Positions 5,815 to 11,418 of a stretch of 11,418 nucleotides of DNA are shown here, piece after piece (position 1 is the first letter of the stretch; every line of letters begins with the position of its first letter). The DNA is taken from positions 1-11,418 of the forward strand of contig CAJPSJ010000040.1 in assembly GCA_905373295.1 (NCBI GenBank), read 5' to 3'. The DNA comes from an uncultured Campylobacter sp. GTDB taxonomy: Bacteria; Campylobacterota; Campylobacteria; Campylobacterales; Campylobacteraceae. The notes under the pieces are model-generated. The model ran no database searches and was not told the DNA's origin. It saw only the letters and a program-made list of their open reading frames with translations. The position numbers and the translations under genes are program-made.

Positions 5815-5900
5815 AGTAGCTTCGATGGCGTCAGTGTGCGTAGACGGACGTTATGCGCTAGCATAGCGGTTATCGCGGGTTCGACTCCCGCCGAGCTACT
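5815..5900 (+). ncRNA. tRNA-like RNA (degenerate tRNA or tmRNA-like)
   Basis: Four helices can be drawn. AGTAGCT (5815-5821) pairs with AGCTACT (5894-5900) as a 7-bp acceptor-like stem. CGTC (5829-5832) pairs with GACG (5843-5846) around an AG...TA loop, like a D-arm. CGTTATGC (5849-5856) pairs with GCATAGCG (5861-5868) as an 8-bp hairpin with loop GCTA. GCGGG, loop TTCGACT and CCCGC (5875-5891) form a canonical T-arm. It departs from a normal tRNA in several ways: a 7-base linker before the D-arm, two unpaired bases after the T-stem, no 7-base anticodon loop and no encoded CCA. It has its own promoter, lies in the F-G gap antisense to both, and touches the F stop codon. It may instead be a type II tRNA without a D-arm, or a tiny tmRNA-like molecule. 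Confidence 0.55.
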
Positions 5901-7155
5901 TTATCTTTTTGATTTCGCCCTTTTTAATCAGATCCTCAATCGTTTTCTTATCGTTTTTATCAAGCGTTATTACGTAGTTGCTTTGCTTGAATTTCTTAAT
6001 TATTTTGCTTATTTCGATGGGGATTAAATTTATCTTTGAGCCGTCTTTTTTGTCCTCAAAAATAAACAGAATATTTTTGTGCTTTTTGCGTAGATCCGTA
6101 TAAGCGTTGTTTTCGTTATCCAGCACCGAAACTATCTCGCGTATCTCCTCTATCCTAAGAGCGTGATCGTAGCCCTCTTTACGCTTAGGGGCTGCATGGG
6201 ATAGATGCTTTTTTGTGATGATTATGCCGCCGCTTTGCACATCTGCGCCTAAAATTTCGCTTGCTTTCTTTGCTAAAAAGGCATTCAAAAAGCCTACCTG
6301 TACCATATTGATCGGCGTTTTTGGATTATCTTTTACGATGATCTCATCTATCGCATCCTCAAGCCTGCTTTTCCATACATGCAGATCTCTTTCGTGCCCA
6401 AAGCCTGCTAAACGCTCTTTTAAGTTTTGTCGCGCAATCTCCGTAGTAACGGCGCCTAGCGCCTCTTTTTTCTTTTCGTTAAAAATTTCATCCAAATAAT
6501 CCATCTTGCCGGGATTGTAAGCGAAATCATCCTGCGCAACGTTTGGTAAAAACGAGCCGTCCGTAAGCGGCGTAATGCCGCGCGCTCGCACTTCGGCCTC
6601 CGTAAGTACTTGCACTTTGCAGCGACAATTCCAGCCGTTTGGCGGGTAGTTCGTATCCCAAAATTTATCGGTCTTTAGAAGAGTAGTGCCGTGCAACTTT
6701 CGATGCGTAGGCCTTGTTTTGCTATCAAGTACCGCCGTGTAACGAAAATACTCCCCCGAGCTTTTCATTTGGCTTTCATAGCGGGCTTTTGCGTATGCGG
6801 TCCTCATATTTGTATCGTAGATAGTTTTTAATCTACGATTTCCCACATAAATTTCTTTTTCTTCGCCGCTTTTAGGGTCTTTAACCTTAATTTTGCCTAG
6901 CCAGCCTTTTTTGGCGAGCATAGGCTTTACGCTTTGCTTCCACTCCTCAAACGGCGTTCCTTCTTTGAAAGCCTGGGCGAGCGAATTTTGCATATCTTTT
7001 AATAAATCCAAATCGGTCATTTTTGCGATCGTAAATGTTTTTTTGTGTGCATCGTGTATGATCTCGTCATAATCGAAATGTATCTCAGCGTTTTTGCTTT
7101 GCAGATACTCATATACCGCCGTGGGCTCTTTTTGAAAGCTAAGGCCGCTATTCAT
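5896..7155 (-). CDS. F: Mu F-like minor head protein with C-terminal BECR-type toxin-like domain
   Basis: The product is 419 aa. Residues about 40-190 are the Mu F head-morphogenesis domain (PF04233): YDTNMRTAYAKARYESQ (113-129), LDSKTRPTHRKLHG (143-156) and PPNGWNCRCKVQVLTE (171-186) are all conserved. Residues about 285-419 are not part of that domain. They hold IIITKKHLSHA (311-321), DHALRIEEIREIVSVL and a lysine-rich beta-strand tail with YVITLDK, resembling BECR-fold (barnase/EndoU/colicin E5-D/RelE) nuclease domains fused to phage MuF proteins. Such fusions are candidate toxins carried in the virion. The 3' part is AT- and lysine-rich compared with the rest, as expected of a swapped module. 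The start overlaps the portal gene by eight bases. I see no obvious immunity gene next to it. Confidence 0.93.
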   Translation of the reverse strand: MNSGLSFQKEPTAVYEYLQSKNAEIHFDYDEIIHDAHKKTFTIAKMTDLDLLKDMQNSLAQAFKEGTPFEEWKQSVKPMLAKKGWLGKIKVKDPKSGEEKEIYVGNRRLKTIYDTNMRTAYAKARYESQMKSSGEYFRYTAVLDSKTRPTHRKLHGTTLLKTDKFWDTNYPPNGWNCRCKVQVLTEAEVRARGITPLTDGSFLPNVAQDDFAYNPGKMDYLDEIFNEKKKEALGAVTTEIARQNLKERLAGFGHERDLHVWKSRLEDAIDEIIVKDNPKTPINMVQVGFLNAFLAKKASEILGADVQSGGIIITKKHLSHAAPKRKEGYDHALRIEEIREIVSVLDNENNAYTDLRKKHKNILFIFEDKKDGSKINLIPIEISKIIKKFKQSNYVITLDKNDKKTIEDLIKKGEIKKIK

Positions 7156-8500
7156 CCGTATATCCGATCATCTCTGCGTTTGCGATAGCTCGAAACATAT
7201 ATTTTTCAAGCTCATCAAACGGCAGATCGTAAAGCTCATAAAGCCTATCAAACGCCTGCTCGTAGGTTTCGCTTTGTGCGATCAATTCTCTTAATGCAGC
7301 CTCTATCTCGCCGTCATCGATTTTTAGTTCACTGCTAGCCTTTTCGAAGCGATCTATCGGCTTATTTGCGTTCTTCAAAACCCGTTTATTCGCCTTTAAA
7401 TCACTGCTTAAACGTTCTTTAATGGCCTTTTCGTCCAGCTCAATATTGTAAATTTTGCTGATATATTTTGCGGTCGGCACAAAGCCCATATCAAATAGCG
7501 TTTTATCCCTACTTGCGCGCTCCGCATTCGGGGCGTCCTCATCGTAAATTTTAGCTTCGATCTCGCCTTTATAAGCATTAATTTCCTTAAAAAAGCCGAT
7601 CGCCTTGTTTAAAACGAACTCTAAAATTTTGCCGTCGTTTGCGGCCAGATCCTCTCTAATCTCATTGTGCGTTTTAGCGGCGGCGTAGCTACCCTCTTTG
7701 ATGTCGCTCGTCAAATTTGCGCCTAAAATTGCCTTGCTGATTTGATTGTCTAGATATGTCGGCAGCTTCGTAAAATCTACATTCGTGCTTGGCTGAATAA
7801 GCGTTAATTCTTCCTCGGTATCGATGACTGCGCTGTCGCCGCTAAGCATAGCTTGCACTTCATTTGCTAGCTCATCCGGATCGAAACTCGTTTTTGCAAC
7901 CGCCCACGGTGAGCCGAAACGCTCCAAAAATCTAAACCAAAATTTTAAGCTCGCATTTTTCATCTTGACGGGAAAGTAGAGCTTTTTAATGAGCCCGTCG
8001 CCGTAAGTTTTTCTAAAATTTGCGCGATTTAGAGCATAAACGACTTTAAACGGCGGGATCTTTTGCTCGCTTCCGCCGGCTACAAATACGAACTCGCCCG
8101 CATCGTTAAATTTAAATTGTCTGAAATCTCGCTGCACCAAACGCGGGTAAATTAATCCATCTTTTTCTTTGTAGTTGATCTCAAAGACGTTGAGCCCGTA
8201 AAGATAGGTCTCTAAAATTTGGCTAACGATATCCGGGTTAAAAATGGCTTTGAAATTTTTAACGATCTCCTCATCATCACAAATGATTTGGATCTCTTTT
8301 TTCTCCGTGACCGATTTTCGGCTAACGTCGCACTGCGTAACCGTAAGATCGGTTAGGATCATATCCATATCGCTATCGCTTATGCTGGAAACGCCGGTGT
8401 TGATTATCAGATCGATCAGCGTGCTGTTTTGGGCCACAACTGCCATTTTTTTACGCTGCGGTTGCTCGGTTTTGTTTTTAAAAAGTTTCTCAAATATCAT
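7148..8500 (-). CDS. Mu gp29-like portal protein (DUF935)
   Basis: This 450-aa protein matches the Mu gp29/DUF935 portal family, slightly shorter than Mu gp29. Family features include LVQRDFRQFKFNDAGEF (about 127-143), KVVYALNRANFRKTYGDGLIKKLYFPV (about 153-179), the WFRFLERFGSPWAVAK block (about 187-202), and a helical SYAAAKTHNEIREDL region (about 272-286). The dodecameric portal would sit at one head vertex and dock the terminase. Its ATG overlaps the terminase stop by four bases and its end overlaps F by eight, so the three are translationally coupled. This matches Mu order 28-29-30. Confidence 0.93.
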   Translation of the reverse strand: MIFEKLFKNKTEQPQRKKMAVVAQNSTLIDLIINTGVSSISDSDMDMILTDLTVTQCDVSRKSVTEKKEIQIICDDEEIVKNFKAIFNPDIVSQILETYLYGLNVFEINYKEKDGLIYPRLVQRDFRQFKFNDAGEFVFVAGGSEQKIPPFKVVYALNRANFRKTYGDGLIKKLYFPVKMKNASLKFWFRFLERFGSPWAVAKTSFDPDELANEVQAMLSGDSAVIDTEEELTLIQPSTNVDFTKLPTYLDNQISKAILGANLTSDIKEGSYAAAKTHNEIREDLAANDGKILEFVLNKAIGFFKEINAYKGEIEAKIYDEDAPNAERASRDKTLFDMGFVPTAKYISKIYNIELDEKAIKERLSSDLKANKRVLKNANKPIDRFEKASSELKIDDGEIEAALRELIAQSETYEQAFDRLYELYDLPFDELEKYMFRAIANAEMIGYTDE

Positions 8501-10140
8501 CTACTGCGCCTTTTTATCTTTCTTTTTAGCCTCGTTAGCTCATACGCTCCCGCCAAAGAGTCGGGCGCGTCGTCGTGCTTGCCTTCCGGGTATTCGCAAA
8601 GCTGCTCGATAAGCAAGCTTTGGCTTTGATGAAATACTATCTCGCCATCATCAATCGGCACCTCGAGCTCCTCTATCCTTTGTCCTTTAGCAGCCGTATT
8701 GTTGATTCCCCTAAGCGGCAGTTTTGCACCCACCTCAAAGGCCTTTTCTCTTATCCATTGCCTGAAAAACTCCTGTCCACCGTTGCTCTCTATCGCGCAA
8801 ACGCGGCACCTATAAATTTGATTTAACCGAATAATCTCCTTAATCGCCTTCTTGCTCTTCATAACCTCTACGATGCTTTCAGCCACGTAAATTTTAGCTT
8901 CTGCCTTGCTGACGCCTAGCACCGTAATAGCCGTATAGTCGCTCTTTTTCTTTTCGCCCGCCGGGTCGATATACATCACGAAATAATCGCACCTCGGAAG
9001 CTCGCGGTAAAAATGCATAGCCTCTTTTGTAAAGATTTGAGCTTCGTTTCGCGGATCGTTTTGCTGCTCTTTATTGAATGATTTTAGGTTCTCGGCGCGC
9101 TTTTGCATGAGCTTTAGGATTGGTAGCGCATCAAGCCAAAGCACCTGCGAGCCCTCGTCCATCTGCTTTTTATGTCTCAAATAAAACTCGTCGCTGGAGT
9201 CCTTTGAGATATTGCGATAAAGCTCGCTCCATTGCTCCCATAGATCCATTCGCCTTGGAAAATTTATCACGGATTGGTATTTTTTGCCGTTCCAAAATTT
9301 AAGCTTTAGCTTTCGCGCCAGCACGCTATCTGCGTGCAAGATAGTGCCGATATAAAGCACGTCTAGGCTTCCGTCGACGCTGCCTAAATTTAGCACGGCT
9401 TCATCGAGCCACTCCTCGAGCTTATCGCGCTGCTCTTTGCTGCGTACATTGGTATCGTTCTCCAAATCGTCAAGGACGACCAGATCGGGGCGGTACACGC
9501 CGAATTTCACGCCGCGCAGCCTCTTGCCCGAGCCGAATGCCTTGAGCTTGACGCCGTTTTTGGATACGAACTCGCCTATCTTCCAATTCTTGCTTGCGCC
9601 GCAGACATGCGGGAAGTCCATTTTTAAATTTGCGTTGTCTTCAAGCTCCGCTTTTATGGCTTCAAGGCAGCCCTCCACAAGCTCCACGGCGTCTGAAATT
9701 TCGACGATGAAGCGCTTTTTGGCAAAACAAATGCACCAAAGCGGAAAGAGCTGCGAGCAATACGTGGTTTTTGCATGCCCGCGCGGCGCGGCGCGGACGT
9801 ATTTATCGCCGCTCTCATCTTGCGTCATAGCTTCAAAAATTTGCGCCAGATCCTCGTGAAGCGCGCAGGAGCTATCAATGCTAAAATAGTGCGGAAAATA
9901 GGTCTTGGCAAAAAACATAAAATCGTGCTCGGCACGCTTTAGCCTAGCGGCTCTATCCTTGGGAGATAGCGGGCTATTTAGATGAATCTGCTCTTTTAGC
10001 TCACCGCTAAGCTCTTCCAGCCATTCGTAAAAGTCCTTACGAGTAAGCTTGCTAAGCTCGGGCTCTACGGCTCCGGCTTGCTTGTGACTTTCGCGGCTAT
10101 CCTCTAAAAAGCTATCCAGCTCATCCTTTGAAAAAAGCAT
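8497..10140 (-). CDS. terminase large subunit (Mu gp28-like)
   Basis: The product is 547 aa. The packaging ATPase has Walker A RAAPRGHAKTT (116-126) and Walker B PDLVVLDDLEND (218-229, acidic pair 224-225). The C-terminal RNase H-like nuclease has Asp392 in YIDPAGEKKKSDYTAI, Glu451 in AIESNGG, and the acidic DDAPDSLAGAYEL (523-535), all expected metal ligands. The enzyme would pump DNA into the head and cut it; in Mu, packaging takes flanking host DNA by headful. GAGG about nine bases before the ATG supports the start. Eleven bases separate it from gp27, and it overlaps the portal by four bases. This is the firmest late-gene call. Confidence 0.97.
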   Translation of the reverse strand: MLFSKDELDSFLEDSRESHKQAGAVEPELSKLTRKDFYEWLEELSGELKEQIHLNSPLSPKDRAARLKRAEHDFMFFAKTYFPHYFSIDSSCALHEDLAQIFEAMTQDESGDKYVRAAPRGHAKTTYCSQLFPLWCICFAKKRFIVEISDAVELVEGCLEAIKAELEDNANLKMDFPHVCGASKNWKIGEFVSKNGVKLKAFGSGKRLRGVKFGVYRPDLVVLDDLENDTNVRSKEQRDKLEEWLDEAVLNLGSVDGSLDVLYIGTILHADSVLARKLKLKFWNGKKYQSVINFPRRMDLWEQWSELYRNISKDSSDEFYLRHKKQMDEGSQVLWLDALPILKLMQKRAENLKSFNKEQQNDPRNEAQIFTKEAMHFYRELPRCDYFVMYIDPAGEKKKSDYTAITVLGVSKAEAKIYVAESIVEVMKSKKAIKEIIRLNQIYRCRVCAIESNGGQEFFRQWIREKAFEVGAKLPLRGINNTAAKGQRIEELEVPIDDGEIVFHQSQSLLIEQLCEYPEGKHDDAPDSLAGAYELTRLKRKIKRRSR

Positions 10141-10151
10141 TGCGTAATCCT

Positions 10152-10634
10152 CTACACCTCAAGCTCTTCGATAGCTTTGATAAATTTCTCGCTCTCGATG
10201 AGCTCAATAAGCTTTTTAATGCACTCTTTGTTTTCATCATCTTTAAATTTTTCGACTACCAGCATAATGACCTTTTTTGCGATGCTGAGGCGATAGGCCT
10301 TTGGATCTTCGTAGCTTGCAACTTTGGTCATCTTCACGAAGCTGTCGCCTATCTTTGAAAGCGCCTCTGCCTTTTTGCCCGCGGGCAGTTCGCTCTGCCT
10401 GATATCTTTCACGGCAAGGCGCATCTCTTCGATGAAATTTTGATAGATATTTTGCTTCTCCTCGCCACCGCGGTCTAGATAGCTTGCCGTCTTGAGCTCA
10501 TCCCAATTACTGCCGGCTTTATAATTCTTGATGGTCTTTACGTTTTTATTTAAAATTTCGGCTATTCGCTCGACGTTAAAGCCCCTTAGATAGAGCTCTC
10601 GCGCTAAATCCTTAATATTTGGTTTCTCAGCCAT
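10152..10634 (-). CDS. Mu gp27-like protein, probable small terminase (DUF1804)
   Basis: The 160-aa product fits DUF1804/Mu gp27. Residues 5-45 form a helix-turn-helix (KDLARELYLRGFNVERIAEI, then NVKTIKNYKAGSNWDE), followed by a helical region with DIRQSELPAGKKAEALSKIGDSF (about 77-99) and a C-terminal helical, charged part. In small terminases such an N-terminal HTH binds phage DNA for packaging; in Mu gp27 precedes gp28 as here. AAAGGA just upstream of the ATG supports the start, and the gene overlaps gp36 by eight bases. The family call is strong; the terminase role comes from synteny and the HTH. Confidence 0.9.
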   Translation of the reverse strand: MAEKPNIKDLARELYLRGFNVERIAEILNKNVKTIKNYKAGSNWDELKTASYLDRGGEEKQNIYQNFIEEMRLAVKDIRQSELPAGKKAEALSKIGDSFVKMTKVASYEDPKAYRLSIAKKVIMLVVEKFKDDENKECIKKLIELIESEKFIKAIEELEV

Positions 10635-11022
10635 TTAAGTCCTTTAGATCCATTCTCTGTTCATAGTGCCGGAAAGCCCTTGAGGCAAGCCTCGGCTTAT
10701 CGTCTTTCTTCTCATCGGTAGGAATTTTGCCTGCAGCCATCTTTAAAAGTAGCCCCTCGATCTTTTCGATCTGCTCTGCTAGAGTGTCCTTTGGAAAGTT
10801 ATTGCGCTTTTTCAGCTCGATTATCGTTAGATCTACGCATATATCTTTTAGAAGTTTAGTAGGATTAGCGGGAATCCTTATGAATGACGCGATGAAAGCC
10901 AAAGCATCGTTCAGGCTATCGTCTATGATGCTTTGATTTATGCTACCGCTTCCCTCAAAATCGCTCAGCTCCAGCAGCTCTTTATGTGAAACTTCTTCAA
11001 GTAGATCATCGTTTGTTATCAT
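10627..11022 (-). CDS. Mu gp36-like head-tail connector protein (DUF1320)
   Basis: The 131-aa product matches DUF1320/Mu gp36. It opens MITNDDLLEEV, has a helical DDSLNDALAFIASFIRIP (about 34-51), LLKDICVDLTIIELKKR (about 57-73), and an acidic to basic tail ending FRHYEQRMDLKDLNG. The family is related to head-tail connector/adaptor proteins that assemble on the portal ring. AAGGAT about ten bases upstream supports the ATG. In Mu this gene lies after the major head gene and far from gp27; here it sits directly before gp27, so the order is permuted. About 130 bases of hairpin-rich spacer separate it from the capsid gene. Confidence 0.9.
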   Translation of the reverse strand: MITNDDLLEEVSHKELLELSDFEGSGSINQSIIDDSLNDALAFIASFIRIPANPTKLLKDICVDLTIIELKKRNNFPKDTLAEQIEKIEGLLLKMAAGKIPTDEKKDDKPRLASRAFRHYEQRMDLKDLNG

Positions 11023-11050
11023 TGGGTCTTATCCTTAAATCTTTTAAGCC

Positions 11051-11079
11051 TTTTAACGCGTATTAAAAGCGTGTTAAAA
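11051..11079 (-). repeat. 10-bp inverted repeat before gp36
   Basis: TTTTAACGCG (11051-11060) pairs with CGTGTTAAAA (11070-11079), one pair being G-T, around a 9-base loop. It lies in the capsid-gp36 spacer about 30 bases upstream of the gp36 start on the minus strand. It may be an RNA stem in the leader or a protein site; no function is shown by the sequence. Confidence 0.6.
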
Positions 11080-11117
11080 CGTTTAAAATATTTTTCTCGT
11101 ATCTTTGGTCGTTTTTG

Positions 11118-11146
11118 ATTTAAAAGGGCGTGAAGCCCTTTTAAAT
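11118..11146 (-). terminator. 12-bp hairpin after the capsid gene, terminator-like
   Basis: ATTTAAAAGGGC (11118-11129) and GCCCTTTTAAAT (11135-11146) pair perfectly around a 5-base loop, eight bases past the capsid stop codon on the minus strand. Read in that direction it has an A-tract, a GC core and TTTT, like a short intrinsic terminator. Since gp36 and the packaging genes follow in the same direction, partial termination could raise capsid mRNA over that of the packaging genes. Confidence 0.55.
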
Positions 11147-11153
11147 TGATTTG

Positions 11154-11418
11154 TTACATTTTTAGCTCGATGATCGCATCAAGCCTATTGCAGATCGGAA
11201 GCGGTCTACTTTCGCTAACTATACCCCAGCCCTTACCTTTGTCTAGCACTTCCGGAGCCGCAGCAAAGAATTTCGTCGGAGCTTTGCCGATGGCAGATGT
11301 GTGATTGGCTCTAGTATAAACTACCTCAAAGATATCGTCCATTAAAGGAACTACTATGCCTTTTTTGCCGCTCATGTAGCTCGTATCTTTACCCTTCGTG
11401 TTTTTGTATGAGGCATCG
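11154..11418 (-). CDS. probable major capsid protein, C-terminal part (partial)
   Basis: The frame is open from the right edge to the stop at 11154-11156, giving the last 87 residues. The N-terminus is missing. Visible motifs are GIVVPLMDDIFEVVYTRANH, then a Lys/Gly-rich turn (DKGKGWGI) and a terminal ESRPLPICNRLDAIIELK. A closing block of Pro-Leu-Pro followed by a non-polar strand is seen at the end of lambda-E type major capsid proteins (PF03864), so I favour that family over Mu gpT. It is consistent with its position before gp36 and the packaging genes. An internal ATG at 11373-11375 exists but the frame continues upstream, so it is not the start. The family call is tentative. Confidence 0.6.
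   Translation of the reverse strand, partial: DASYKNTKGKDTSYMSGKKGIVVPLMDDIFEVVYTRANHTSAIGKAPTKFFAAAPEVLDKGKGWGIVSESRPLPICNRLDAIIELKM

Noticed and set aside
5855..5862. Amber-suppressor tRNA: CTA lies centrally in an opened 8-base loop of the middle hairpin (5849-5868).
   Set aside because: The base before it is G instead of the near-universal U33, the loop is not 7 bases, and the stem closes further to a 4-base loop. An anticodon reading is not supported.
9437..9859. 140-aa open frame on the + strand within the terminase gene.
   Set aside because: It is a low-complexity Ser-rich shadow of the conserved large terminase on the minus strand.

Overview
This window is the interior of a Mu-like (transposable) prophage, most likely from Campylobacter or a close relative. 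The gene set (Gam, GemA/gp16, Mor, gp27-gp31 and gp36 homologues) is diagnostic of Mu-like phages. The host assignment is an inference from base composition, the frequent AAATTT-type words, A-rich AAGGA ribosome sites and lysine-rich proteins; no host gene is present.

Left half (1-4216, + strand) is the early/regulatory region. It starts with the 3' end of an unidentified gene. Next come a DUF4406 protein, an unknown acidic protein, the end-protecting Gam protein, a 67-aa HTH-like protein, a YopX protein, a RepA-like RecA-fold ATPase, GemA (gp16) and a Mor-type activator. GemA followed by Mor is the Mu order. Three very small ORFs of 55, 47 and 28 codons sit in the gaps, the last a single-pass membrane peptide. 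Two overlapping, mutually exclusive hairpins lie in the gap after gam.

The middle (4217-5313, + strand) looks like a moron. A perfect TTGACA-17-TATAAT promoter drives a PH-SHOCT protein and an exported staphylococcal-nuclease-family nuclease. Both are AT-rich and unrelated to the Mu core.

The right half (5294-11418, - strand) is the head/packaging module, convergent with the early region. In transcription order it holds the 3' end of a probable major capsid gene, gp36 (DUF1320), gp27 (small terminase), gp28 (large terminase), gp29 (portal), F (gp30) and G (gp31). The genes from gp36 to F overlap or nearly touch. The F-like protein carries a C-terminal extension resembling a BECR-fold RNase toxin domain, so it is a candidate MuF polymorphic toxin.

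The least explained object is at 5777-5900, in the gap between F and G and on the opposite strand to them. A near-consensus sigma-70 promoter points at an 86-nt tRNA-like RNA with a closing stem, a D-arm-like hairpin, a central 8-bp hairpin and a canonical T-arm. It has no clear anticodon and no encoded CCA. A 13-codon ORF ending in YALA-stop lies inside it, which recalls a tmRNA tag.
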